DNA of 64,000 bases from Diphasiastrum complanatum (GCA_029204225.1 CM055094.1:13702315-13766314); one strand, 5' to 3'. Shown: positions 20,714 to 31,313, counted from the stretch's first letter. Made by a program: numbers and translations. The notes: generated by a model not told the origin, from the sequence alone.

Positions 20714-21127
20714 CTACAATTGTTGTTGGAGCTTTGGCCCATTTTGTACTTGATGCAGAGTGATATTTGTCATCAGATATCCTAATATCGTGACAGGCTG
20801 CTTGTGCTTAATGCACTCATGAAGACAATTTGAAGCAAACTGTGCCCAATCATAGAGGTTCTGGGCATGCAGTCGTGAATCTGCCATCATGTGAAACAGG
20901 GACATGGGTACCCTCAACACTTTCATTCGAGACTTCTGTGTGCATCTGGTGAGATATGCACATGCTACTTGAAGTTGTTTGTCGTTGATGGCTTCTAGCC
21001 TGTACCCATCCTTGTTCTTCCACTTGGTCACAGAGGGATCAATATATTTGAAATATGTCGTTTGCTCTATCTTCTGGAGTGTCCTTGTGACAGTGTTTGG
21101 CCCTCGTGGGAAACCATAAGGTTGCAA
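20714..21127 (-). CDS. N-terminal domain of a non-gag/pol ORF (relative of the 7.6 kb ORF)
   Basis: An open frame of 137 codons starting with MQPYGFPRGPNTVTRTLQKI. Landmarks are EAINDKQLQVACAYLTRC, MKVLRVPMSLFHMMADS and LYDWAQFASNCLHECIKHKQ, then GYLMTNITLH. The last block lines up with VPYDWYSFLIRKLTNSIKPN and the helix after it in the ORF at 7616-8569; both are followed by a basic KR-rich patch and Ser/Thr-rich sequence. The frame ends at 20714, but the same reading continues past a stop with KPKRARTTSPSGSQ. The ATG lies about 180 bases inside the end of the LTR at 21304-21933, the place of a first gene in an LTR element. Function unknown; homology judged by eye. Confidence 0.5.
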   Translation of the reverse strand: MQPYGFPRGPNTVTRTLQKIEQTTYFKYIDPSVTKWKNKDGYRLEAINDKQLQVACAYLTRCTQKSRMKVLRVPMSLFHMMADSRLHAQNLYDWAQFASNCLHECIKHKQPVTILGYLMTNITLHQVQNGPKLQQQL

Positions 21128-21227
21128 GTCAGTTGCCGCAAAGGATACATTATAGATATGAAGATGCTAGAGTCTTCAATCTCACCCTCATCGACAAGGT
21201 TACCTGCTTGTTTTGGTTTCCCCTAGG

Positions 21228-21302
21228 CTCCAGTCGAGATTTAAAGGAACTGCTCCGGTCGAGATCTGAAGGAACTGCTTCGGTCAAGATCTGAAGGAAG
21301 GC
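21228..21302. repeat. Short tandem repeat, about 26-base unit, nearly three copies
   Basis: The unit GGTCGAGATCTGAAGGAACT is repeated with small changes at about 21228, 21252 and 21278 (CAGTCGAGATTTAAAGGAAC, CGGTCGAGATCTGAAGGAAC, CGGTCAAGATCTGAAGGAAG). It lies between the LTR and the minus-strand ORF, where a primer site and leader are expected. Confidence 0.65.
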
Positions 21303-21303
21303 T

Positions 21304-21933
21304 TGCGATTATTCCACAATCTTATTCACAACCCACAATATATGACAATGCAATAACCAATTCTAGAAACAAAGGCTGATACATCAAATTTAGCACCTAC
21401 ATACTGGTCACTTAAAAGGTCTTAGGCAAGGAAACTCTATCTTGTTGCATGTGACTCACATATAGACTAAAACTAAACATAACAGTGCTTGGCTCTCACC
21501 CTTTGTCTCTCCAATACTTTACTGTCCGAACAGTTCAGTATCAAAAAGTCCTCCGCCTGGCTTAGATTGTCCTATTTATCTTTTCGAGAAAATTCCACAG
21601 TCCTCTATCGTTATGATCACAAGGAGTCGTTTCAGTTACCCGCCACACCCCGTAATCGTCCACTTTGCAGTCCTTCACAGTCGGTTCAGCTTCCCGTCAT
21701 GACCCGTAACATCGCTCCTACAACTACTTCTAATTATTCAGTTCCAGTGATTATGACTTATCCTAACTTCCTACTTACAATGACAATGCCTATCTTGTAT
21801 AGCTACGCATTCCTTAATAAACAATCTACAATTATACTTCCTAACTCACAATTACATTCTTAATGTTCCACAACCATATGGGCTATTAGCACCCTTTAAT
21901 ACATACTACAAAAAAACTTTTGGGCCCTACATG
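21304..21933 (-). mobile_element. LTR of a gypsy-type element (inverted partner of 25751-26536)
   Basis: Read on the minus strand it begins TGTAGGGCCCAAAAGTTT at 21933 and ends AATAATCGCA at 21304, giving TG...CA ends and about 630 bases. It is the reverse complement of the LTR at 25751-26536, including the conserved AAGTATTGGAGAGACAAAGG and CTATATGTGAGTCACATGC blocks, but has only one copy of the 193-base block duplicated there. Downstream in its own orientation are the minus-strand ORFs at 18-21.1 kb, so it is best read as their 5' LTR. No tRNA primer site was recognised. Confidence 0.75.
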
Positions 21934-21952
21934 GTCGTGTGTAGATCACTGT

Positions 21953-22790
21953 TTACATCAATGAGCTGATGATGGATTGAAACAGGTAGTGCTTCATTTC
22001 CTCCTTTTCTGCCTCAGTTTGAGGAGACTGTTCCTTTGATAATTTTAGTCCAGGATCGAGTGGAAAGTGACTTGGTTTGCAGTTGGCCATTCCATACTTT
22101 TCTAGCACTTTGTTGAGATATCGTTGTTGACTGATGAAAATCAGTCTGTCGAGCTTGTTGGATTTGGATTCCAAGGCAGAGTGGGCTGGACCCATGTCAG
22201 TCATCTTGTATTCCTGGGCCAGCATGTATTTCATTTTTTTCATCAGATTCAGATCGTTACTGAATAGGAGTGTATCATCTACATAGAGAGTGGTGATGAT
22301 GAAGTAATCTAATACAGACTTGAAGTGGACATTCGAGTATGTCGAGTTTGGAATAAAACCATTCTCGATCAGAAACGCGTTGATATTCTAGAACCAAGCT
22401 CTGGGTGACTATTTCAGCCCATAGAATGCCTTGTGGATTTTGCATACAAGGTGTTGTTGCTTGCCGTTGAGTTGTATCCTTCTGACTGCGTCATAAGATT
22501 TTCTCTTCGATGGAGAAAAGTGGTCTGGACATCCATCTGGTGGACTTCAAGATCTATTGCAATTGCAAAGGAGAGGACTAGGGGGATCGAAGCATGTTTG
22601 ACAACTGGGTTGAAGGTTTCAGAGTAGTCCAGGTCTGATATCTGGAAAAAGCCTTTGGCGACTAGCCTGGCCTTGTAACGATTTAGCCTTCCTTCAGTGT
22701 CGTACTTCGTCTTGAATATCCATTTGCATGGAATTGGGTTTAGGTCCTTTGGCAGCTCAGTGACAATAATCTTGAAGGAGGGATTGTCAA
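21953..22790 (-). pseudogene. Ty1/copia RT fragment
   Basis: Read downward from 22790: a copia RT from the fingers (PCKWIFKTKYDTEGRLNRYK, ARLVAKGF), through VHQMDVQTTFLH to the catalytic box (LYVDDTLLFSND, near 22275), then LAQEYKMTDMG and RYLNKVLEKYGMANCKPSHF. Frames shift at least twice, for example near 22420 and 22260. The last part, 21953-22243, is open for 96 codons. Integrase and RNase H are missing. It sits between a gypsy-type LTR and an oppositely oriented gypsy integrase, so it is a fragment trapped in a rearranged block. Confidence 0.8.
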
Positions 22791-22794
22791 TTGA

Positions 22795-23506
22795 TCTAGC
22801 TAAGATTGAGGTGATTAAAACATATGCGGGTCTCTATGTCTTTGAAAGAGATGCAAACCTTTTTGGGTATGATGTGGTATCATTGCCATTATATCTACGC
22901 GTATTTGCTAATAAGTCACTGAAGGCTATTATTGCAAAACGGGTGCTCGAGAAAGGAGGATCCTAGCATGAGTTTTTACAGCCAGCGTTATGGGCTTACC
23001 ACATCGCATATAAGATATCTAACAGTTACACGCCGTTTCAGTTGGTCTATGGCACGGATGCAATCATGTCGTATGAATTCATTTTACCAACTCTGCGCAT
23101 TTAGACGAGATATAATTTGGTACATGATGAGTCCTTATGTAAACGGCTGATTGCCTTGGAAAAATTGGAGGAGCATTGGGGGTAGGGATACTGGATGAAT
23201 TGGGTGACTAAACAGCAACAGGCCCGGTGGTTCAATAAACATATACATGAACGGGACCTTAAAAAAGACAATCTTGTGTTATATTACCCAGGCAATATTA
23301 TGAACACAATCAGATCAAATGATCAGCATTGGAAAGGCCCATATCAGATTCTTAATAATTTTGGAAACAATGTAACCATTGCATGGTATAATCCCCCAGG
23401 ACTACCATTTGTCGTCAATAATAGTAGGGTGAAAGGCTACAATCTTTCAGGGGAGAGAGGGGATATCAATAGGGGGTTAGTTTACTCCTTGTTTGATGCA
23501 TGTTGA
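22795..23506 (+). pseudogene. Ty3/gypsy integrase C-terminal half
   Basis: After a degenerate start (22795-22966) the + strand reads ALWAYHIAYKISNSYTPFQL, VYGTDAIMSYEFILPTLR, the block after the catalytic core of gypsy integrases. Then come QARWFNKHIHERDLKKDNLV (open from 23195) and the C-terminal fold with WKGPYQILNNFGNNVTIAWY. The core D-D-E region is not preserved. A second relative of this block is on the minus strand at 37.3-37.5 kb (TPFQLVYGQEDVMPVDFIIP). Confidence 0.75.
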
Positions 23507-24660
23507 TTTATGTATTGATCGAGTTCCTATGTACATACAGTTGAACAACTAATGTAGATGTTTTCATGAATAAACGTTTTGGCTGGGACATAACGTCCAG
23601 TTTGTCCATAATTCCAATATATGAAACTTCGTCTAGTTGCGCATATGCGTTAGTAGATGAACATTATTTTCTCTCAGAAAATTATTACCATTTTTTGTTA
23701 TCTTTTGTGAATGCCTGCACTTATACATAATGTATTGGTTAGGCACAGAGTATAAAGACAACCCCAATCAGGGATGTGTATTATGGAACTTTATGATCTA
23801 CGAATCTTGTTGATTTAAGTATAGTTAGTAGGCATGGATGACATAGAGATTTGTAATATTTGACATCTCACATCAGCATAGTCATAGCAATATGGTAGTT
23901 AATTTTTTATTACAAAATTTTCATGAAGGTAGTCACGGTGGCATATCATCTATACAACTTTAGATTAGTAGTGCTTGGGACACTTATACGGACTAGTTTC
24001 TTAGTTTACAACAAGTTTATAGTCATCATATGAAGCATGTTTTTAAGATTTAGAAGAGTATTGCGGGGCAAATTGGCATTTTTGTACCCAACCCACCTAT
24101 GAGTTGCGTTACGGGTATCACGACGAGGCATGCGACGATTTCACATTACGGGTTGAACGGTTATATTTTTGCGCACGACGAGTTCACGTTATGGTTTAAA
24201 CGATTGTAATTTTGCAACCCTCTTTACGGGTTTAGCGGGTTCAAATGTCTAAGGGATTTCACGATCTTAAATGTATTTCAAACGAGTACAACACATGGCA
24301 TTGCATTTAAATCCATAAAAATACTCATTACGATAATTACGTTAAGCTACTTTTTGGGGTTTATAACACTGCACGTTGCAATTAATTGAGTTAATACTCA
24401 TGTGGATACGGCAGGACTATCACAAGGAGTACGTGTCCATTTTATACGGCAGTGCATGGGTTAAATTAGCGGCTAATAGGGAAGTTCTAAATTAAAGCGA
24501 TGAGTTACCGAATTTGATATTATTCTATACATGCACTATTGATGTTGCATAACCATGTTGTTTACTAGAGAAACTGTTTGGCGAATGGCAGCAATGGCGA
24601 CGGTTAGGAAAAGTTCTCGATTCATAAAATGCATGGAGACTCACAAAATAGATTTTTTGG
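23507..24660. other. No gene recognised; spacer between integrase and downstream ORF
   Basis: AT-rich sequence without a supported frame. It lies between the integrase end and the ORF at 24767 within the same + strand element, as expected for the pol-to-extra-ORF spacer of some plant gypsy lineages. Near 24090-24250 the string TTACGGGTT recurs three or four times (CGTTACGGGTATCACGACGA, ATTACGGGTTGAACGG, TTTACGGGTTTAGCGG). Confidence 0.3.
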
Positions 24661-24766
24661 ACTTTGTTGTGCGGCACTAAAAGACAAGACACACTTGTCA
24701 TTCAGAATGTTAGCAATTGTTTTGAATATGTAAGTAGGATCACGTGCTTATCAACGCAATTGTATT

Positions 24767-25712
24767 GTGGAAATCATCAAAGATTATCTGCAACAGTTGC
24801 GGTTAGACCATTTACAAGAGTTTCATCTGAACAAAAATGTAGAAGGGGCAGCCATAGAATTTTTGACTAACATAAAAAAAGAGTCGGAAGATATTGGGTC
24901 CACACAGGTGCATGGTATGACTATACCCATCATGGAGCATATACTTACAGAGACTTTTGGCGTACTTGTACAAGGGGACATAGCTAATATTCCTTCAGTG
25001 CAGATGTCAGACTTCTTTTCCAAAGAAGCATTTAGCAAAGAACAAGGTTATAAGCTGAGCCTCTACTGACCATCCTCTTTGGGGGCTCTGGGAAGATGGA
25101 TTAATTAGATAATCTTTGCACGCCACACTGACCAGTACATTTCAGTGATGAATTTTACTCTGATCAAAGCTGCCTTGGACGATGTCCCTATTGCTTGGAG
25201 AACGCTTGCTCGCTTAAAGCAATTTTGACAATGTAGGCCTGAAGGATTGGGCCAAGAACATCTTACGCACTCGGGTTACTGAAAAGATTGAAACATTAAT
25301 GGATGAGCAGAGCTTGTTACGAGAACAGAATTTACAGCTGGAGAGAGAGCTAGCAGAGAAACAAGATTATTTGCCGATTGTGCAGCATTCATGTATAAGC
25401 TTGTAGACAAAAATAAAAGATTATTTGGCTGAGATAGCATGGTTGCAGGGCATGAATTAGGTTCGACCAAGTTCAGAGCATCAGTAACGGTTGCTGCTCC
25501 ATCCATTACACCATGGTCCCACATCAGTTGCGGTGGACACAGTAGGAGGTTCTATGTCAACAATGCCAGCAGTTGCATCGACGTCCACAAAGCAGGGCAG
25601 GGGCCAGTTGGAAAGTGACTTTTCAAATATGAACACATCGGATTATAGTGACAGTGAGACTGATACCAAAGGGCTGAGGAAAAGGAAGCAGTGGAAAAGG
25701 ACAAGACAATAG
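24767..25712 (+). pseudogene. Third copy of a non-gag/pol ORF, upstream of a 3' LTR
   Basis: The first 100 codons (24767-25069) are open: MEIIKDYLQQLRLDHLQEFH, VEGAAIEFLTNIKKESEDIG, STQVHGMTIPIMEHILTETF, GVLVQGDIANIPSVQMSDFF. Past stops it continues as NFTLIKAALDDVPIAWRTLA, then a leucine/glutamate heptad helix (EKIETLMDEQSLLREQNLQL at about 25280-25345) and a Ser/acidic tail ending KGLRKRKQWKRTRQ. The layout matches the N-terminal part of the 7.6 kb ORF (FLYQGTTYKV... SGDHQP... ALIKPF, then YDW helix) and the coiled coil of the 19 kb region. It ends about 40 bases before the LTR at 25751, a position known for extra ORFs in some plant gypsy elements. Function unknown. Confidence 0.5.
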
Positions 25713-25750
25713 ACTCGGTGGAAGTCATCTTATTTCAGTTGGGGAATATG

Positions 25751-26536
25751 TGTAGGGCCCAAAAGTTTATTTGTAATATGTATTAAAGGGGGCCAAAAGC
25801 CCATATGGTTGTGAAACATTAAGAATGTAATTGTGAGTTAGGAAGTATAATTGTAAATTGTTTATTAAGGAATGTGTAGATGTACAAGGTAGGTGTTGTC
25901 ATTGGAACTGAATAATTAGAAGTAGTTGTAAAAGCGATGTTACGGGTCATGATGGGAAGCTGAACCGACCGTGAAGGACCGCAAAATGGACAATTACGGG
26001 TCTTGCAGGTAACTGAAATGACTCTTTGCGGTTGTAACGATAGAGAACTGTGGAATTTTTTCGGAAAGATAAATAGGACAATATAAACTAGGCGGAGGAC
26101 TTTTTGATGTTGAACTGTTCGGACAGTAAAGTATTGGAGAGACAAAGGGTGAGAGCCGAGCATTGTTATGTTTAGTTTTAGTCTATATGTGAGTCACAGG
26201 CAGCAAGAGAGAGTTTCTTTGCCTAAGACCTTTTCAAAGACTGTGGAATTTTCTCGAAAAGATAAATAGGACAATCTAAGCCAGGCGGAGGACTTTTCGA
26301 TACTGAACTGTTCGGACAGTAAAGTATTGGAGAGACAAAGGGTGAGAGCCGAGCACTGTTATGTTTAGTTTTAGTCTATATGTGAGTCACATGCAACAAG
26401 ATAGAGTTTCCTTGCCTAAGACCTTTTAAGTGACCAGTATGTAGATGCTAAATTTGATGCATCAGCCTTTGTTTCTGGAATTGATTACCCATTGTCATAT
26501 ATTGTGGGTTGTGAATAAGATTGTGGAATAATTGCA
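25751..26536 (+). mobile_element. LTR of a gypsy-type element with an internal 193-base duplication
   Basis: It begins TGTAGGGCCCAAAAGTTT and ends AATAATTGCA, and is preceded by a purine-rich GTTGGGGAATATG, fitting a 3' LTR. It is an inverted copy of 21304-21933 but about 155 bases longer, because the block with GGCGGAGGACTTTT to TTGCCTAAGACCTTTT occurs twice (about 26047-26239 and 26240-26432). The second block is much closer to the other LTR than the first is. Confidence 0.8.
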
Positions 26537-26678
26537 TAACATCAGTTGTCCATGTTTATTTCTATTTGATTAGTGTCATGATGTTGGTTATATTGTTTCT
26601 GTTGTTGTTGTTATTGGATACATGTTAGATTAGAGGGTTCCATTGTCATAATTAGAAATAGGGAGTTAAGGGATTAAA

Positions 26679-26842
26679 ACACACCCCTAATAGACCAGAC
26701 CTTACATATTTGATCAGTACACTTAGCCAATTCTTTTCAAATCCAGGCATAACTCACTTGAAAGCACTAACAAAGGTCATGAAGTACATCTAGGCAACAA
26801 AAACTCTCAGCATCTGCTATGGAGGCAGCCAAGCATTCAATG
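26679..26842 (+). pseudogene. Ty1/copia RT-RNase H connection fragment
   Basis: Reads NRPDLTYLISTLSQFFSNPG, ITHLKALTKVMKYI, stop, ATKTLSICYGGS: the familiar copia block RPD-x-HW-A-RVLRYLKGT-x-GL-Y-G. It is interrupted at 26845 by an LTR of family D. Confidence 0.6.
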
Positions 26843-26844
26843 CT

Positions 26845-27174
26845 TGTAAGATATTTTAAAAACACTTGTAAATATATATATTACTAGCTAAATCAAGCTA
26901 AGTAAGTTTTATTTTTATTATTATCAGATTTTTTTGTAGCTAGCGTAATCACGCTCAACATTCAAGCTGAAGCTATCACTTAAAGCCATTGTACTCACTA
27001 TTGATATTAATTAGAGTGCAATTTTCTGTCTCACTACTATATTGTTTATTTGCGCACTTTGTATGAATGAATCATCTTGAATATTTCTGCTACTAACTAT
27101 TGTGTTTCCGATCCTATACACCTACGCTCAAAGCTTCGAGCTTCCGCTGCCAATCATCTCCACGTTTTACGACA
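26845..27174 (+). mobile_element. LTR of family D, copy 1
   Basis: About 330 bases, from TGTAAGATATTTT to TTTTACGACA. It shares long blocks with 31314-31656 and 58261-58527, including CAAGCTGAAGTTATCACTT-like and TTGTACTCACTGTTGATATT-like strings. The third copy ends in TATGACA directly before a perfect primer site, which fixes the 3' boundary. Here the following sequence (ATTCTAGGCACTC) is not a primer site, so this copy is solo or part of a rearranged element. Confidence 0.75.
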
Positions 27175-27385
27175 ATTCTAGGCACTCAATGGGATCACAA
27201 CTTGACCCTCACACTTTGATAAAGAAAGCTTGACTAGAATCAATTTGAGCTTCATACAACAACCTTTGGAGCCTTACCCATATCAATCTACACTTCTAGC
27301 TCTTTCCAACAAGTGGTCAATTGGCCTATATGGATCAAAGACAAGATTGGTAAACTATATCATCAACGATTTGAATTCTTTCACA

Positions 27386-27397
27386 TGGTATCAAATC
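27386..27397 (+). other. Primer binding site of copia B
   Basis: TGGTATCAAATC matches 10 of 12 bases of the tRNA-iMet-complementary site (TGGTATCAGAGC) and follows a TTTCACA end, as expected after a 5' LTR. It lies 606 bases before the gag ATG at 28003. The LTR itself seems truncated on its left by LTR D. Confidence 0.55.
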
Positions 27398-28002
27398 TTC
27401 TATTCAGGTTATGAAGGAGAAAATCATCTCCATCAATGATTAGTGAAGATATCAAGGCTAGAGCATGCTAGAGAGGATTTTGTACCAAAATTGAGATTCT
27501 TGCATTTGTAGATTGGATCTTTTGTAGATCAAAATCATATATAGACTTATAAACTTGATCAATTTCAATTTTTGGATTCACATGTTGGATTTAGCCTATT
27601 TTGGATCATTGGATCAGCCTAAGTGGTGGCTAGTAGTTTGCATATCAAATTTTTAGCATTTGCATGTATATTTGGAATAATCAATTTTTTGTGATTTTAT
27701 CAAAATCCTAATTTTGATTGGATCTCTAGATAGTGAGGATGATGGACTTCATTTGAGTGTTTTTTAATCTTAGGATGTGGCAAGAGTCATTAGATTGAGG
27801 ATAGATCATAGGTTGATCAAGATTTCATGATTCTATGTGTTGATTTGCTTGGTACAAGTGCTAGAAGAGAATTTCGAGTAGTTTCAAATCTTTGAGATTT
27901 CTTTTGAAAACAATTGTTGTTATTCAAAGGAGTTCTTTGTGCATTGAAACAGGTTGAAAGAGAAGATCGGGTCATTGCTACATGGCAACATGAAGTGGAG
28001 TC

Positions 28003-29297
28003 ATGTTGAAAGCCAATGATAGGCTTACCTCAAGTAACTATTCATTGTGGAAAGTGAGGATGGAATCACTTCTTGAGGTGACTAACGTTTTAAATATTGT
28101 TGTAGATTTTGAGGAGAGACCAACAACACAACAAGAACAATTGAGGTATGACAAGAGGGCCAAAAGGGCTCTACACATGATCAAGATGAATGTTACCAAT
28201 GATCTTGTCAAGGAAGTTCGTAAGTGTACTTCATCTAAGGATGCTTGGGATTCTTTGAAGAAGCTTTATGAGTCCAAGTCTACTTCTAGAGTGTTGACTC
28301 TAAAAAGGCAAATCTTTTCTTGTTTGCAAAAGAGTGAAGAAAGTCCCAACGCTTTTTTTTTTAGAGTGAAAGCATTGAATGATGAATTAGCTTGCATTGA
28401 TGAGGACATTAAGGAAGGAGAGCTTGTTCAAGTGATTCTTGATGTTTTGTTGGATTCTCATTCTAACATTGTTCAAAGTTTAGCTATTCAAAAGACTTTT
28501 CCAAGTTTGATGGATCTTCAAGAGATCTTGATCAATGAAGAATATAGGCTTCAAGCAAGAGGTGGATCTACATCGACACTTCAAGAGGAGGCTATGTTCA
28601 CACAGGGCAAATTCAAGGGAAAAAGCAAAAGTAAGTGGTCTAAAGGGCAAGATCAAGGGGAGGCTTCTTCAAATATCAAAACTAGGATAGATCAAAGCTC
28701 AAGTGCTTCTATAGTGGCATCAAAGGACACTTTGCAAGTGAGTGCTACAAGAAGAAGAGAGATCAAGGAGACAAGCAAGGTAATCTTACACTTGATGAGG
28801 ATGGTTTGGATGTTCAAGATGCAAATGATGATGCTTTTGTGAGGTCTTCATGTATGCTTGCTAATGATGGAGATCTAGATCCATGGTAGATTGATAGTGG
28901 AGCAAGTTCACACATGACTTTTCACAAAGGGTACTTCACTTCTTTGTTGGCATGTGGAGATGACAAGAGGGTGATCTACACGGCCAATGATGGTGAGTGT
29001 GCAATCAAAGGAATTGGCACAATTCCTATTTCTCTCTCTACAAATAGGAATGTTCATTTGGAGGATGTCTTGGTTATTCCATCTATTACCAAGAATTTGC
29101 TTTGTGTGAGTCAATTGCTAAGTAAAGGCCTCAAGGTTGAGTTTGATGGAGATGCTTCTATGATCAAAAGGAAGGATGTCTTGATTGGAAAAGATAAAAG
29201 GCAAGGGAAGTTGTTCAAACTAGATGGTTTTGTTATTGCTAACCAAGTTGGATGTGTTGCAAGAGAGCAAATGCCTACTCAAGAGGTTTGGCATTGA
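28003..29297 (+). pseudogene. Ty1/copia gag-protease (copia B)
   Basis: Gag is open for 279 codons (28003-28842): RLTSSNYSLWKVRMESLLEV, AKRALHMIKMNVTNDLVKEV, ESKSTSRVLTLKRQIFSCLQ, then the helix ELVQVILDVLLDSHSNIVQS and a Lys/Ser/Gln-rich tail. A frame change places the zinc knuckle (GIKGHFASECYKKK, about 28710-28755) in another frame; its first Cys pair has changed. The protease follows with a stop in place of the Tyr before IDSGASSHMTFHKGYF, then YTANDGECAIKGIGTIPISL and VIPSITKNLLCVSQLL. It ends at EVWH (29297), where the normal integrase N-terminus would start. Confidence 0.85.
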
Positions 29298-30234
29298 GGA
29301 TCCATCTTCAAGGAGAGGTATTTTTTTTGTTGGATACAATGAGGTGGGTAAAGCCTACAAGGTTTACATTCCTTCTACTAACAAAGTGATTGTTGGTAGA
29401 GATGTCATTTTTTATGAGGGGAACATTCCAAAAGTGTCTTCAAGTACTATTGATGATGATGTGGATGGATCTAACATTCTTGATGTTGATGTAAAGGATC
29501 TTGCTTTAGATGGTGATGATGATGGACCTTCATCAAGTCAAAGGCCAAGGAGAATATCAAGGGAAAGACAAGTACCTTCAAGGCTCACATATGATGAAAA
29601 GGGTGCTGCTTTGCTAACCTCTTTTACAAGTGTAGATGAAGCAAGGAAAGAAGAGGAGTGGATCCAAGCAATGGATCTTGAGTATCAAGCTCTTATGAAG
29701 AATGGAACATGGAGATTGGTGGAGTTACCTAAGGACAAGAAAGCTATTGGATGTTTTCATGTTTTTACAACAAGTAATGGATCTGGAAAACAAAGTTTCT
29801 TCAATGACTTTGATGATCAAGAGGTTGATCTCAAAGGGCTTCAACTAGTCAAAAGGGAAGATGGCAATTTGGAGCTAGTCAAGAGCATCAAAGGAGAGAT
29901 AATTGGCAAAAATGTTATGGATCTGTTTTTGCGGGTTATTGAAGACTCAATTAAGGTCAAAGGAGCTGCAAGGAAGTGTTGTTCAAGTTTACTTTGCTTG
30001 TTCTATCTCATGTTTGAGCATTTTCATGTGAATGTGTGCAAATTGTCAAGATATGGTAAAATTAGCTACGTTGGTGGGCATCATGTTGATGTTCGATTTG
30101 TACTAGCATTCTTGGCTAGCTTTGCTGACGGAAATGAAGCTGTTGGAGGTTCATTATGTCACTCATTCATGGTCAAGTCATCAAGTGTGCATCTTATGGC
30201 AAGACAGAAATGGAGGCTCATTCATGGAGTTTGA
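29224..30234 (+). pseudogene. Copia B: integrase tail, linker and RT start fused to unrelated sequence (336-codon open frame)
   Basis: The frame enters protease C-terminal sequence in the wrong register, then at about 29300 becomes the integrase tail (GIFFVGYNEVGKAYKVYIPS, VIVGRDVIFYEG). The linker (RPRRISRERQVPSRLTYDEK) and the first RT residues (EWIQAMDLEYQALMKNGTWR, LVELPKDKKAIGC) follow. The integrase core, about 200 codons, is deleted between 29297 and 29300. Just after KKAIGC, where RT should continue with KWV, the protein changes to unfamiliar sequence (NGSGKQSFFNDFDDQEVDLK, then a hydrophobic C-terminus) to 30234. The fused frame stays open for 336 codons; a product is unproven. Confidence 0.7.
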
Positions 30235-30577
30235 TGGTGGATACATGTCAACAAAGGACAAAGAAGGAGGAGACATGCAAGCAAATGTTGATCACTCACA
30301 TTTATTGTTTGTTTGCTATATTTTTTCAAAGAGTTCAAAGTTGATAGCATGGATGAATCATCTCATTTACATTCTATGTGATTCTTCATGGCATATTGAG
30401 GTGCAATACCATTTGTGAGGGAGCAAGTCATTACAAAGGAGATGGAGCTTCAATTGTTAGATTTCTTATGCTCAGCCTTAAAAATTGTCAAGTAATGAGC
30501 ATCTTGAAAACGGAAGGCCGAGAACATGATTTCGGACCTTCACATTTTTCTCCCTTTAAAAGTTTCTTTTCTTATGC

Positions 30578-30985
30578 CTTAGAAACCATTCTTAAGGCAC
30601 ATTCGCTTTTTGCCTTAGCGAAAAATGCAACACACTAGCCAAGTGGCCAGAATGCCTTGGAGACCATTCTTAAGGCACCTTCGCTTTTCGCCTTAGTGAA
30701 AAATGCGACACATTGGCCAAGTGGCCATAATGCCTTGGAAACCATTCTTAAGGCACCTTCGCTTTTTGCCTTAGCGAAAAATGCAACACAGTGGCCGAGT
30801 GGCCAGAATGCCTTGGAAACCATTCTTAAGGCATCTTCCCCTTTTTTGCCTTCTTTGTCTTTTTCCCTTCACAAAAAATACGACACACTGGCCAAGTGGC
30901 CAGAATGCCTTAGAAATCATTTTTAAGACACCTTTTTTTTCTGTCTTTTTTGCTGTCTTTAATCTAAGGCACCTTCGCCTTCTTC
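30578..30985. repeat. Tandem repeat, 78-base unit, about five copies
   Basis: Units start at about 30578, 30653, 30731, 30809 and 30906 with GCCTTAGAAACC or GCCTTGGAAACC and end GTGGCCAGAAT. Units 1-3 are 75-78 bases and nearly identical; unit 4 is expanded by about 19 bases and unit 5 is truncated and diverged. Because 78 is a multiple of three, the array reads open in both strands (26-residue repeats such as ETILKAPSLFALAKNATQWP). Shorter AAGGCACCTTCGCC elements continue to about 31160. It lies where copia B should have RT. Confidence 0.85.
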
Positions 30986-31313
30986 AATGCCTTTAGTTTA
31001 AGGCACCTTCGCCTTCTTCTCTGCCTTGCAAGGCACTTTTTCAGCTTTTTCGCCTTCTTCGCTGCCTTGAATCTAAGGGCGCCTTAGGGATTTACATACT
31101 TTTAGTGTAAGGGCACCTTCAGGAGTTGCAAACCTTCAGTCTAAGGGCACCTTTGGGTTTTTCGCGTTTTTTGCGTTTTTGCTACATTGGCTAATCGACG
31201 TCGCCAACTTATCAGCAACCCTAAAACAGCTGGACAACCAAATATCCCAAAGGTAGTTGGCAGTTACCAACTTTGTACATATGCAAAGACTGGCGTAAAT
31301 AACATTAAAAGCT

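Noticed and set aside
30156-30996. Several open frames on both strands over the 78-base repeat
   Set aside because: They stay open only because the period is divisible by three; no motif or context supports a protein.
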